Below, piece after piece: positions 54,197 through 63,711 of a stretch of 64,000 nt of DNA. Position 1 is the stretch's first letter. Every line of letters starts with the position of its first letter. The stretch is taken from NCBI RefSeq assembly GCF_000243715.2, contig NZ_AHMO02000008.1, forward strand, positions 483,001 to 547,000, given 5' to 3'. This DNA comes from Leptospira broomii serovar Hurstbridge str. 5399. Lineage in GTDB: Bacteria > Spirochaetota > Leptospiria > Leptospirales > Leptospiraceae. Both the position numbers and the translations under genes were made by a program. The notes beneath the pieces were generated by a model. That model was not told where the DNA came from, did no database searches, and worked only from the letters and a program-made list of their open reading frames with translations.

Positions 54197-56050
54197 TTAA
54201 ACGGCTGCGCGTTTTTCTTCCATTGATTCTTCCGCCCCTTTTCTACGAACGAGTTCTTCCAATTTCTTCAGAGAAATTTTAAGATATTCGTTCGTGGGAG
54301 CGCTCTTCATACCTTGTTGAAGAACTTTGATCGCTTTGGGGGTTTCGTTCTCTTTCAAATAACAACGAGCCAATCGAAGGCTCGACTTAGCGTACGTATG
54401 GTCGATCGCCAACGATCTCTTTAACGCTTTTTTTGCCTCCGGAATATTGCCTAATTCATAATATGCTCTACCTAGTAAGTATTGAATATGCTCCGACTCT
54501 TCTCCGCTAGTCCGGATGTATTTCTCCAGAAACTGAACGCTCTTTTCAAAGTTCCTATCCCTATAATACATCTTACCGAGTAAAACCAAACTATCCTTGA
54601 GCGATTCATCCATTGAAAAAACCTCTAAGGCTTTTTCATACGCCATCTGGTCCTTCTTGGCCTTAGCAGCAGCCTTCGCTAATGAAAGCATCGTTTTAGC
54701 TTTTCCTAATTCCGGATTGCATTGGAGCGCCAATAAGGAAACATCGTCTCCCGTTCTCACGTCGCCTTTATATCTCTTAAACCTTCCGATTAAGGAACCG
54801 ACTAAATCGCCGATAAAGATCTTATCTCTCTGTTCTTCGATCGTGGCTTTTTCCTGGCGAATCCATTCAATGAACCTTTGATTCCCGAGTTCCTGACGTT
54901 GATCGTTCTTTTGTTCGACGATCCCGTCTGTCGGAAGAAATAGGATATCGCCGGGTAATATCCGGCCGTGTTTTTCCTCAAAATTACTGCGTTCCACTTC
55001 GAAGATTCCCAATGGAACGCCTGCCGTGTCCAATTCTTCGACCCGTCCGGTAGAATTATGAAAATGAAGCATTTTTTGATGGGCTGCGTTCACATAAGAA
55101 TACGTATAATCGCTATAAACTTTCAGAACAAATGCGGTAAAATAAGTTCCGTCAGGAAGTTGCGGCCTAACCGATTCTCCCAATTCGGTTAACATTTCAC
55201 CCAAACCCATACCGAGAGAGGTGCATCTTTGAAATTGGTAGTGAATGGACATGGTGACCAGCGCTGCAGGAATTCCATGGCCAGATACGTCCACGATGAT
55301 TGCGGTAATGGAGTTCCCCTGGCGGACCACGTTAAAATAGTCTCCGGAAACTTCAGTCATCGGCTCGTAGTGAGTTCCGAAATGCAGACCGTTCCACGGG
55401 AGAATATTCGTTTCCACGATTTGACTTTGAACGTTGCGGCCCATCCGCATATCCCATTCCAATTGTTTTAGGATCTGGGCCTCTCTCTCATTAGCATGTA
55501 CGAGCCCTTGGATTAAACGAACACTCGTAATTGCAAGCGCCAGTTGCGATCCTAATGCTTCCAGAATTTCCAAGTCGTCTTCTCGATAAAAGAATTCCGT
55601 ATTACATTCCACTGCAATGGTACCGAGGCAATCTTCCTTATATATAATGGGCACGCACATGACGGCACGCGTAGTCTCCCCTTCGTCGATGTATTCCTGG
55701 TGATGACTTAGATCCTGAATGAGCAAAGGCATCCTGGTTTTAAATGTAAAACCGGAATATCCTTCGTCCTGAGTTAGTTTACGGCGCGGCGGCTCCGTTT
55801 CTTGTATAAAGCGCGACGGCACGAGAAACTTGTCTTTCCACATGCGAAGGGTCGTATTATCGCACTCAAAGATATCTTTGCACAAACTGATTACGATATC
55901 GTAAAGATCCTCCTCCTTGTCTGCGTTTGCAAATTCCTTACTGATATACAAAAGGATATCTATCTTGTTCTTCTCCGTTAATCCTCCGACGACCTTCCTC
56001 GCTCCACGAAAATTAACTACCTTTCTCTGCCCAAATTTGAGTTCTATCAT
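54197..56050 (-). CDS. GAF-SpoIIE (PP2C) phosphatase with C-terminal TPR
   Basis: A 617-residue cytoplasmic protein. Order: GAF domain (about 30-190), PP2C/SpoIIE domain (about 210-410; SGDYFNVVRQGNSITAIIVDVSGHGIPAAL with the metal Asp residues) and TPR repeats (about 440-590). ATG 56050 has AGAGGG six bases upstream; a longer frame reaches 56113. Such phosphatases act on anti-sigma-factor antagonists or similar partner-switch proteins, and the TPR would recruit a partner. The next gene on the strand is amt. Confidence 0.92.
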   Translation of the reverse strand: MIELKFGQRKVVNFRGARKVVGGLTEKNKIDILLYISKEFANADKEEDLYDIVISLCKDIFECDNTTLRMWKDKFLVPSRFIQETEPPRRKLTQDEGYSGFTFKTRMPLLIQDLSHHQEYIDEGETTRAVMCVPIIYKEDCLGTIAVECNTEFFYREDDLEILEALGSQLALAITSVRLIQGLVHANEREAQILKQLEWDMRMGRNVQSQIVETNILPWNGLHFGTHYEPMTEVSGDYFNVVRQGNSITAIIVDVSGHGIPAALVTMSIHYQFQRCTSLGMGLGEMLTELGESVRPQLPDGTYFTAFVLKVYSDYTYSYVNAAHQKMLHFHNSTGRVEELDTAGVPLGIFEVERSNFEEKHGRILPGDILFLPTDGIVEQKNDQRQELGNQRFIEWIRQEKATIEEQRDKIFIGDLVGSLIGRFKRYKGDVRTGDDVSLLALQCNPELGKAKTMLSLAKAAAKAKKDQMAYEKALEVFSMDESLKDSLVLLGKMYYRDRNFEKSVQFLEKYIRTSGEESEHIQYLLGRAYYELGNIPEAKKALKRSLAIDHTYAKSSLRLARCYLKENETPKAIKVLQQGMKSAPTNEYLKISLKKLEELVRRKGAEESMEEKRAAV

Positions 56051-56271
56051 GTTCGACCCTCTACGAATCGGATTTTTCGAAGATTCGCTTGGTTCTTTTT
56101 GAACAATATGCAATTAGCGTACCAAGTCGTCAATTACGCATATATTGCCTATTTGATAGGTATATTTTATTAAAATGCACATAAAATAAGCACTCCCTAT
56201 TTATATTTAGAAAGAGAAATGGTTATTAAAGAGAAAGGATGTTGATATTTAAGGAAGAATGAATCTCAGCT

Positions 56272-57504
56272 TTATCGAAATTTTTGAAATTTCATCCGCA
56301 AATTTCGCCGAATTTTTCCTATCCAGCCTATTTTTTTTCGAGTTCCGTACGATCGAAGGAATGTTTCGATCTTCGGAAAGAGATCATCTTCCGCTTTTTC
56401 GGCTAACATAAGACAGCCATGACCATAATCCTCGGATGCCCCATTTTCCTTCGAGATAACCAAAAATTCCTTAATTTTGGCTCCTGCTCGATCATATACG
56501 AATTTCACGGATTCCGGAGTTGCAATCGCATCTTTTAACCCGGCGACAAACAAGCTTGGGACTGTGATTTCCTTCTGCAATTCAATATAATCGTAGAAGC
56601 CGTTTAAGGAAATCATCCGCCTTGTTTCAATCCAAGACATGAGTTGTTCGATGACACCTTCGCTGATATTCTCGATCGCGTTTTTCATCACTTTTTTAAC
56701 CGTCTTAGGTTTGGTTGCCTTCGGGTTATACAGAATCTCATCTATCGGAGTAAAAATTTCTCCCGCAATCGGTGCGAGCATCGATGCACCGAATTTTAGA
56801 TCCAAAACACGACGCGCTCGAGGAAATCGAGAAAGTAATCCGATCAGACTCAATCCTAAATGGTTCAGATTTCCCGGTCCACCAAGCGAAACGAACGCTG
56901 CTATTTTTTCCTTATCCGATTTATCGCAAATCCCGAAGAAAGCGTAAAGTATCATGGCTCCCATGGAATGACCTATCCAACTTGCTCTTTGACTTCCCGT
57001 TAGGTCGATAACTTTCGCAATGATTGCAGGAACGTCGTATTTTGCCATATCATCAAAGGTAAAATCTTCATATCCGCTTCGACTCTCGTGAAACGAAGAA
57101 CCCGCTCCGCGCAACGAAATCGAGAATACTTCGTATCCTCTTAACTTTAAAAAATAGGGAAGCGAATGCCGCTTATCCAAATCGATTACATACTTATTCG
57201 TAGCAATTCCGTGCACAACGATTACGGGGGCTAATTCCGGATTAGGCTGCGGAGGAATATGTCTATGCATCGCGATATTCCAACCGTCCTTTGTACGTGC
57301 GAAGTGAACTTCGTCCGCGATATCTTCCTGACCGTACAAACGGGAAATCCAATCCAAAAGGAAAGGATAGGAGATTAAAATCGCGATCAAGAAAAGGGAA
57401 AAAAGTATTGCGAGAGACGAGGCAAACACTGCGAATGCGACGATGGCCAAAAAGGTAGTCACCAGATAAAGCGGGCCTCTGCGGTTTTTTAAAATTGCAA
57501 TCAC
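56272..57504 (-). CDS. Membrane-anchored alpha/beta hydrolase
   Basis: A 410-residue protein with two N-terminal transmembrane helices (about 10-55) and an alpha/beta hydrolase domain. VIVVHGIATNKYVIDL (oxyanion), GHSMGAMILYAF (nucleophile Ser) and YGHGCLML (His) form the triad. The layout matches lipase/cholesterol-ester-hydrolase-like proteins of the genus. Substrate unknown. No clear ribosome site. Confidence 0.88.
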   Translation of the reverse strand: MIAILKNRRGPLYLVTTFLAIVAFAVFASSLAILFSLFLIAILISYPFLLDWISRLYGQEDIADEVHFARTKDGWNIAMHRHIPPQPNPELAPVIVVHGIATNKYVIDLDKRHSLPYFLKLRGYEVFSISLRGAGSSFHESRSGYEDFTFDDMAKYDVPAIIAKVIDLTGSQRASWIGHSMGAMILYAFFGICDKSDKEKIAAFVSLGGPGNLNHLGLSLIGLLSRFPRARRVLDLKFGASMLAPIAGEIFTPIDEILYNPKATKPKTVKKVMKNAIENISEGVIEQLMSWIETRRMISLNGFYDYIELQKEITVPSLFVAGLKDAIATPESVKFVYDRAGAKIKEFLVISKENGASEDYGHGCLMLAEKAEDDLFPKIETFLRSYGTRKKIGWIGKIRRNLRMKFQKFR

Positions 57505-57609
57505 GATCCGAAAGCTTCTCCGGCAAAAAACGAAGTGTCAAGTCTTCCCGAACATGCTTGCCCTGAATTTTCGTGCGGATATAATGGCAACGGATTGTTT
57601 TTCCGACTC

Positions 57610-58044
57610 ATGGATCGCAAGTTAGATTACAAATTTTACCGTTCTCCCTCCGGCTGGTATACCATGGTGATTCCAGGTCATTGGCAGCAAATCGTGATCG
57701 AAGGAATTCCTGCCTTCTTTGAAGAAAATGGCGCGGGCGCAATGCAAGTCTATGCGTTCGAAAATAAGGACGGAAGTTTCAACGCAGAAGAAGAATTAGA
57801 GCGATATTTGGCGACCCACGGTATCGTATACGAAGCCGATAAGGCTGCATTTTTCGAGAACAACGAGGGTGGAAAAATCATCGCCTGCGAATTCTTAAAG
57901 GAAGACGGAAGACATTGGATGGTCTATCTAGTCGCCGCGAAAAATAAAATGATTCTCGTGACGTATAACGGGGACGAAGAACCCACCGAAGAATTGGCGG
58001 AACATCTTACCGCGGTCGTCAGTTCCATTCGAGTCATCGAATAA
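57610..58044 (+). CDS. Hypothetical protein, PsbP/Mog1-like small domain
   Basis: About 144 residues from ATG 57610 (an open frame extends to 57535). The start YKFYRSPSGWYTMVIPGHWQQ and the strand-helix-strand order, ending TEELAEHLTAVVSSIRVIE, fit the PsbP/DcrB/Mog1-type fold, perhaps DUF3805. No signal peptide or catalytic motif. It is divergent from the hydrolase, with only 30-100 bases between, and converges with the FGGY kinase. Confidence 0.72.
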   Translation: MDRKLDYKFYRSPSGWYTMVIPGHWQQIVIEGIPAFFEENGAGAMQVYAFENKDGSFNAEEELERYLATHGIVYEADKAAFFENNEGGKIIACEFLKEDGRHWMVYLVAAKNKMILVTYNGDEEPTEELAEHLTAVVSSIRVIE

Positions 58045-58052
58045 AAATCTTC

Positions 58053-59603
58053 TTATTCGATTTTCAGGGTTGCATCGACCGCTTTTTTCCAGCGAATGAG
58101 TTTCGCGTTTCGTACGGACTCGTTCATTTTGGGCAGAAATACTTTGTACCCCTTTTGCAGGGCCTTTAATTCAGCTTCGTTCTTCCAAAAACCTGAAGCA
58201 AGGCCGGCGATGTAGGCTGCACCCGTCGCTGTCATATCAGGTTCGGGCGCTCTTTTAACTTCCACTCGGCAAAAATCGGCAAGACATTGAAGTAGAATAT
58301 CCGATTGCGATACTCCTCCGTCCACCATGATGGCACTAACCGGGACCTTCGTATCTTCTTTGATCCCTTCCAGGATTTCGTATAACGATAAGGCGATACC
58401 TTCCAAGACGGCTCTTGCAACGTGTCGTCGATGTGTAGCCAGGGACAACCCGAAAACGGAGGCTTTTGCCCTCGGATTAAAATGAGGAAAGCGCATACCT
58501 GCTGCGGTCGGAACGAATACGACTCCCTCGGTATCTTCAGTTTGGGATGCTAGGTCGTTTAACACTTTTGGAGTATCTGAAAGACCGATTCCTTTTCCCA
58601 GCCAATCGATCAAGGTTCCCGCAGTCCCGATATATCCTTCCAGCATATATTTCGGTTTTCCGTTTAGCTGCCACGCGACTAAAGGAAAGAGTCCCCTCTT
58701 CGAAATCTTTGGTTTATCTCCCATATTCATATCTACAAAAGCCCCGGAACCTTGAGAGATTTTTACGCCACCTTTTTCAAAGCAACAATGTCCGTAGAGG
58801 GCCGCCATCTGATCTCCGATAACTGCATGAATCGGAATTGTCGAACCCCCGAATAGGGAAGGATCGGTAACGCCGAAGTCGGCTCCGGTATCTTTCACTT
58901 CGGGAAAAATCTTAGTAGGAATTCCGAAAATTAAACAAAGAGGGGCATTCCATTGCAGTTGAAAGGGGTTGAACATTCCTGTGACTGTCGCGTTGGACGC
59001 ATCGGTTATATGTATTTTTCCCTTCGTTAGTTTATAAACAAACCAAGTATCCAGAGTACCGAAAAGAATTTCGCCTTTCTTAGCTCTTACAAGCAACTCC
59101 GGATGAGTATCGAACACCCATTTCAATCGAACGGAGGCGTGATCGGTCGTAAATTTAAGTAGATAGGTCGCGATCATCATCGGATGTCTAGTGATTGCGC
59201 CGGCAATTCTGGAAACGAACTGGATGGTCTTCCAGAATTTATTCGCATTCATTTCGTCGGCTGTATTTACGGCTCTTACGTCCGCCCAGCTGATCAACTT
59301 GGTCAAAGGTTTACCCGTTTGCTTATCCCAAAGAAGAAAAGAGCCCCGTTGGTTACATATTCCGATGGCCGCGATATTTGACGGTTGAAATTGCTTTTTT
59401 TTGAGAGCCTTTCCTACGACCGATAATAAAGCCTTCCAAAGAATATCAGGATCGTGTTCGAGAGCGCCGGGAGATTTTAAGATGGGAGGAGTTTTTTCAT
59501 ATTGGCGTTCAACGATTCTACCTTTTTTATCGAACAGAATCGCCCTAATTCCGCTCCCACCGCTGTCGATTGAGAGAATGAATTTTTCTTTAGGTACAGC
59601 CAT
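58053..59603 (-). CDS. FGGY family carbohydrate kinase, glycerol-kinase-like
   Basis: A 516-residue sugar kinase. The N-terminus [18 protein letters not shown] is the phosphate loop. [31 protein letters not shown] and the FGGY signature [19 protein letters not shown] follow the glycerol-kinase pattern. The usual N-terminal DQGTTS of GlpK is changed to DSGGSG, so glycerol as substrate is likely but not certain. ATG 59603 has AAAGGAAG six bases upstream; the longer frame to 59657 starts with an odd Cys run. It converges on the 57610 gene. Confidence 0.88.
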   Translation of the reverse strand: MAVPKEKFILSIDSGGSGIRAILFDKKGRIVERQYEKTPPILKSPGALEHDPDILWKALLSVVGKALKKKQFQPSNIAAIGICNQRGSFLLWDKQTGKPLTKLISWADVRAVNTADEMNANKFWKTIQFVSRIAGAITRHPMMIATYLLKFTTDHASVRLKWVFDTHPELLVRAKKGEILFGTLDTWFVYKLTKGKIHITDASNATVTGMFNPFQLQWNAPLCLIFGIPTKIFPEVKDTGADFGVTDPSLFGGSTIPIHAVIGDQMAALYGHCCFEKGGVKISQGSGAFVDMNMGDKPKISKRGLFPLVAWQLNGKPKYMLEGYIGTAGTLIDWLGKGIGLSDTPKVLNDLASQTEDTEGVVFVPTAAGMRFPHFNPRAKASVFGLSLATHRRHVARAVLEGIALSLYEILEGIKEDTKVPVSAIMVDGGVSQSDILLQCLADFCRVEVKRAPEPDMTATGAAYIAGLASGFWKNEAELKALQKGYKVFLPKMNESVRNAKLIRWKKAVDATLKIE

Positions 59604-59806
59604 TAGAAACTTCCTTTCTTTTTTCGGGAAGAATCTCGGACAACAACATCTCGTCAATGAAGGTTTTTATGATGAATGAAAATTGTACTGAAAGGAGCTG
59701 TAGTGGGCAGCATGTTATTGGGATCACCGTCCTTGGAATCTTTTACTATAGATGAATCCTTAGACGGCGATCTTTAAATATCAACATCAACCTAAGTTTT
59801 AGAACT

Positions 59807-60232
59807 TTAGGCAAGCACACTCCTTAAATGTCCGAGTAGGCCGGACTCTTTTATATGAACAATATCCTTCGGCATCTTATGATAGATTTTCTCCCTCGAT
59901 TTATCATCCAATTTGCCGAGTATCATTCCCATGAAACCCGGTTCGGAAATTAAAATAAAATTGGAAAAGGAGTCCTTTTTCCTTTCTAAATTTACGAAAT
60001 CCGAAAGTTTTCCGGCAAAAGCTTCCGCCACCTTTTTCTTCGGTTCGTGTTCTGAAGAGAAATCGAAATCTGATCTAGATCCATGTCCGGATCCGGTAAC
60101 TAATTCAGAATTCCGGAGACGGCCGTCCGGATTTTCCATAAATTGAACCAGCTTAAGTCCTTGAGAGGGTCCTTGATATTCGAATATTTTCGCTTCGCTT
60201 CGGTTCGCAACCACCACCCACTTTTTTTTCAT
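59807..60232 (-). CDS. Host attachment family protein (baeRF-like)
   Basis: A 141-residue member of the host-attachment family, now grouped with bacterial eRF1-like (baeRF) proteins. The start KKWVVVANRSEAKIFEY and the middle KKVAEAFAGKLSDFVNLE plus LISEPGFMGMILGKLDD are typical. The name comes from an Agrobacterium gene and does not prove an adhesion role; ribosome rescue has been proposed for the wider group. It stands alone with long gaps on both sides. Confidence 0.85.
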   Translation of the reverse strand: MKKKWVVVANRSEAKIFEYQGPSQGLKLVQFMENPDGRLRNSELVTGSGHGSRSDFDFSSEHEPKKKVAEAFAGKLSDFVNLERKKDSFSNFILISEPGFMGMILGKLDDKSREKIYHKMPKDIVHIKESGLLGHLRSVLA

Positions 60233-60683
60233 AAGCTTTCCTCCTGTAAACGAAACAATTCTCCTTCTTTTGGAAGGTGAAATAGCTCCATAGTTTTATA
60301 CTAAGCCGAAGAGCTGTTCAATAACTTTTCCCGTTTGAAGCAAGATATTAAAATCAAACATATTTAGAGAAACGGACGATCTGAGAACGTTAGTATATCA
60401 TATTTCTATTGATTTCAAGTCTGATTGGCAGAGCCAATTTCACCCACCAGCCCGGAAACAAAAATTGACTTTCATGGGAATTTTCTACGTCGTGTGCTCG
60501 GAGAACTCCTTGGTATAAACGTTGCATCGCTTATGAAAAATGCTTCGCAGCTTGTCGACGGCATACTTTCGTAGTTTCCTTTTCTAATTTTGAGTTATAT
60601 TCTCAAGATTAGAGATTCCTTTTATTTCCGGGCTGATGCTGTAATTCCGTCTTACTCCCTTTCTTGCTTTTCATTAGCGTTGA

Positions 60684-60800
60684 GTCCCCACCCTTCCTGG
60701 GCGGGGGCCGGAGCGAAGCGGCGGTACCCGCCTCCATTTCACAAAATCTCTATTATTACAATCTTTATTATCGAATAAACACCTGTAGGAGGTCCTACAT
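60684..60800 (+). repeat. 117-bp composite repeat, copy A
   Basis: Order of parts: GC hairpin (CCCCACCC-TTCCT-GGGCGGGG, one A-C mismatch), GGCGG-TAC-CCGCC, AT-rich middle, and a terminal TGTAGGA-GG-TCCTACA palindrome. It differs from copy B at four of 117 positions. Confidence 0.85.
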
Positions 60801-60840
60801 GGGACTCGCGGATTACTCAGAAGTGTGGTGCATAGGAGAA

Positions 60841-60957
60841 GTCCCCACCCTTCCTGGGCGGGGGCCGGAGCGAAGCGGCGGTACCCGCCTCCATTTCACA
60901 AAATCTCTATTATTGCAATCTTTATTATCGAATGGGCACCTGTAGGAGGTCCTACAT
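60841..60957 (+). repeat. 117-bp composite repeat, copy B
   Basis: Nearly identical to copy A (four differences, three of them adjacent AAA to GGG). Same orientation, 157 bases downstream. A diverged, inverted relative is at 22194-22318. Confidence 0.85.
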
Positions 60958-61056
60958 ACTATCGAAATAAAGCATAACTGTCCCTCGAGTCGATTTAATC
61001 AGATCGAACCGAAGAAAAAAATTTCTGTCGAAGGAAAATCTTGTTTTTCTAAATTA

Positions 61057-61485
61057 CTAAACGCTTCTATGCGTTTCGATATAGAAGTCTGCCGAAATTC
61101 TTCCGGAACCGTATAAAGAAAAATGCAATAAAAGCAAAAGTATCATACTGGCATACGGGAGGTTGGAGCCTGCGGATACGAAACCTTCTTTCGAGTGGAT
61201 AAATAAAACCGCGCCGACTAGCACGGGCAATTGTAAGATGGCGGAAAATCTAGTCAGTAGTCCGGCAAAAAGAAGAATACCGCCGCAAATATGGGCGATC
61301 ACAATATAATGAGCCATCAAAGTGGACGCAAACGGCGCATTATGCAATTCCATTAATCGAATTAGAGCCTCAGTGTCTGAAAGAAATAAAAGGCCTTTGT
61401 ATAGCAACACTCCGCCTAAGTACATCCGAACGATATCGATCCACCAATCCCTATGCTCATCTAACCAATGATTTACTCTTTCCAT
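61057..61485 (-). CDS. DoxX family membrane protein
   Basis: A 142-residue protein with four transmembrane helices of the DoxX type: IVRMYLGGVLLYKGLLFLSD, YIVIAHICGGILLFAGLLTRFSA, LPVLVGAVLFI and YASMILLLLLHFSLYGSGRISAD. Relatives take part in respiratory or thiol oxidation membrane complexes; the role here is unknown. ATG 61485 has GGGGG five bases upstream; a TTG four codons earlier overlaps that site and is not used. Confidence 0.88.
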   Translation of the reverse strand: MERVNHWLDEHRDWWIDIVRMYLGGVLLYKGLLFLSDTEALIRLMELHNAPFASTLMAHYIVIAHICGGILLFAGLLTRFSAILQLPVLVGAVLFIHSKEGFVSAGSNLPYASMILLLLLHFSLYGSGRISADFYIETHRSV

Positions 61486-61608
61486 AAGAACCCCCAAACA
61501 TCGCCGATGATTGTATTCCTGATCGAAAGAAAAGCAAGGGTTAACTAAAAAAAGCGATTCTATAACGAACGATCAATTAAACTACGAGTTAATTGATCGA
61601 AAAAGGGC

Positions 61609-62265
61609 TTATTTGCAAAGAACCTTACGATTTTCTAATCTGCATTTATACGTTTTACCGCTTTTGTGATATTGTCCGCTTCCGTTTCCTTCCTCCGAAA
61701 AGCGACCATTAAAGACACCGCCGTCCCGAAACGTATAGGTACCCTGGCCCGATTTTAAATCTCGCGACCAATTTCCCTCATATTTATCGCCGTCCGAATA
61801 AGCAAGTATTCCCCAGCCTTCCCTCTGCTCATTTGCAAAACGACCGAAATAGACATCTCTCGATTCGTACACGTAGATTCCCTCCCCATGTTTGCAATTT
61901 CCTCGTTTGCAACCGGAACCTTTCTTCGAAAAGGAATATAAGTCGGGAGCAGAGTTACTAGGGCTCACTTTCTTTTCCAAAGGTTTCCCTTGTGCATCTT
62001 CGTCGAAGTATTCCCTCGAAGATAAATCCGGATCGAGCTCTCGATCGTCCGCCTTCTTCTTTGGTTTCAATCGTTCGATTTCCGAATTAGTTTTAGGCTT
62101 GGGTTTCCCGCATGCAGTTAAGAATGCTATGCCCGGAATGAGAAAAAAAATAAGAACAAACGGCGGGAAAAAGGAAAAAAACCTACGATTCAAACGTTCG
62201 GATTCTTTTCCTTTTATAAAATTACCTTTGCAACGGACTAGAACTAGAGACTCAGTCCCTTTCAT
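61609..62265 (-). CDS. MORN-repeat lipoprotein
   Basis: A 218-residue protein with a long N-region, a signal helix (FVLIFFLIPGIAFLTAC, lipobox LTAC) and a C-terminal block of three to four MORN repeats (YFGRFANEQREGWGILAYSDGDKYEGNW and repeats). MORN repeats bind lipids or partner proteins. GGAGAGG precedes the ATG. Function unknown; probably in the envelope. Confidence 0.85.
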   Translation of the reverse strand: MKGTESLVLVRCKGNFIKGKESERLNRRFFSFFPPFVLIFFLIPGIAFLTACGKPKPKTNSEIERLKPKKKADDRELDPDLSSREYFDEDAQGKPLEKKVSPSNSAPDLYSFSKKGSGCKRGNCKHGEGIYVYESRDVYFGRFANEQREGWGILAYSDGDKYEGNWSRDLKSGQGTYTFRDGGVFNGRFSEEGNGSGQYHKSGKTYKCRLENRKVLCK

Positions 62266-62330
62266 CGCCTCTCCTTTAAAATTAACTGTAAAGAATTGCA
62301 GGAGAGAAGTTTGTCAAATCCAAATCGCGA

Positions 62331-63569
62331 TCAGGCTCTTTCCAGTATGAGCAGAGTAATTTCCGAAGGAGCTCCGATTCGTAATGGCGGTCCCCAATAG
62401 CCGGTGCCGCGACTTACATATAATTGCGTTCCTTCCCATTTACTAAGACCGGCCACAAATTTTTGAAAAATATGAATCAATAGGTTACCTGGAAAATATT
62501 GTCCTCCATGAGTATGTCCTGAAAGCTGCAAATCGAACCCGGCTTTCGCCGCCTCAAAAATCGAGTTAGGTTGGTGAGCCAACAAAAGTTTAAAGTCGGC
62601 GCCTTCGATACCTATCGCAGCTCTCTCCGGATCTGTCCTATGATTGGGAATGACGGAATGAGCCTTATAGTCGGTTACTCCGGCAACTGCAATCGTTGCT
62701 CCCTTATGAGCTATGAGTTTATTCTGGTTTAAAAGAACATTGACGCCCATTTCCTTAAGCTCGTGAATCCAAGCGATTGCGCCTGAATAGTATTCGTGGT
62801 TACCTGTTACAAAAAACGTTCCATATTTCGAGGAAAGATCTCTTAACGGAGTCGTATGCTCCCGCAACAAACTTACTGTGCCGTCTACAAGATCGCCGGT
62901 TATAGCGACTAGGTCGGCATCCAGCTCATTCGTTCTTCTCACGACACCCTCCAAAAATCCTTTCTTAATCGTGGGGCCGATATGTATGTCCGATAATTGA
63001 GCGATTTTAAAACCTTCCAGGCCCTCGGGTAGTCCGGGAACTTTGATAGAAACCTTTTTCAGCGCAGGACTCTTATGCGCCTGATAAAACCCAAAGACCG
63101 TTAGACCCCCGGTAAAACCTATAACTAAAAATGAAGCCAATCTTGAAAGAAAGTCTTTACGAGTCAGTTCAGCAGTAGAAAGGACCGAATCCGAGTCTGT
63201 TAACCCGCTTACGCCGGAACTGCTTTGTAGGATTCCGGATAATACTACCCAACCTTTCCAGGCTAACTTGCCCAAGTCATGAAAAACCACGAATGAAACT
63301 AGCAGTGTAAAAAATCCTAGACTGGTAAACGCGGCATAGGACCATAATTTTTGCCACTGGGTTTCGCGGTAAAATAGGCTTAGGAGATAGGCTGTCGGGG
63401 TCAGCAGAACAAATACTATGACTAGCAGCCAAAGAATCCCCTGTTGAACCGAATTCAGTTCAAACGGAGCACTCAATCTATTCACCGCATAGCTATACGC
63501 GAGAAAGAGAATAACCGTAAATACCCCGAGGAAAATATAAAATCTCTGCAATTCAAACTCCATGTTCAT
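62331..63569 (-). CDS. Membrane metallophosphoesterase (YkuE-like)
   Basis: A 412-residue protein with about five N-terminal helices (to residue 165) and a calcineurin-type domain: AQLSDIHIGPTIKKG, AITGDLVDGTVSL, VTGNHEYYSGA, LLAHQPN and LQLSGHTHGGQYFPGN give all metal ligands. Family members hydrolyse phosphodiesters or phospholipid head groups at the membrane. GGTCGG lies near the ATG. The last gene on this strand before the window end. Confidence 0.9.
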   Translation of the reverse strand: MNMEFELQRFYIFLGVFTVILFLAYSYAVNRLSAPFELNSVQQGILWLLVIVFVLLTPTAYLLSLFYRETQWQKLWSYAAFTSLGFFTLLVSFVVFHDLGKLAWKGWVVLSGILQSSSGVSGLTDSDSVLSTAELTRKDFLSRLASFLVIGFTGGLTVFGFYQAHKSPALKKVSIKVPGLPEGLEGFKIAQLSDIHIGPTIKKGFLEGVVRRTNELDADLVAITGDLVDGTVSLLREHTTPLRDLSSKYGTFFVTGNHEYYSGAIAWIHELKEMGVNVLLNQNKLIAHKGATIAVAGVTDYKAHSVIPNHRTDPERAAIGIEGADFKLLLAHQPNSIFEAAKAGFDLQLSGHTHGGQYFPGNLLIHIFQKFVAGLSKWEGTQLYVSRGTGYWGPPLRIGAPSEITLLILERA

Positions 63570-63711
63570 TTATCCGACCGAAAGACCTCGCCTTCTGTTC
63601 CGGAAAAACCGGAAAGCGGAAAGAAACTGAGGGCTTTCCTTCGGTTTTTGTCGATTTGAAAAACGACAATCGTTGACTTTGGGCCCGATCCGTGCCAGTC
63701 TGGGCGCATCT

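Larger units (their letters stand above)
60233..61056. other. Intergenic repeat region
   Basis: Holds two copies of a 117-bp repeat (60684-60800, 60841-60957) with a 40-bp unique spacer, period 157. The open frames here lie in repeat sequence and are not genes. The left 450 bases contain no recognised element. Confidence 0.7.

Noticed and set aside
59676..59777. 33-codon open frame with a hydrophobic start, between the FGGY kinase and host-attachment genes
   Set aside because: No good ribosome site for its own ATG, an overlapping alternative frame, and no recognisable family. Could be revisited with expression data.
60590..60945. Open frames of 62 and 93 codons on the plus strand
   Set aside because: They lie mostly within the 117-bp repeats and have no protein-like features.
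60684..60957. Possible CRISPR array
   Set aside because: Only two units, repeat 117 bp and spacer 40 bp, no cas genes; it is an interspersed repeat.
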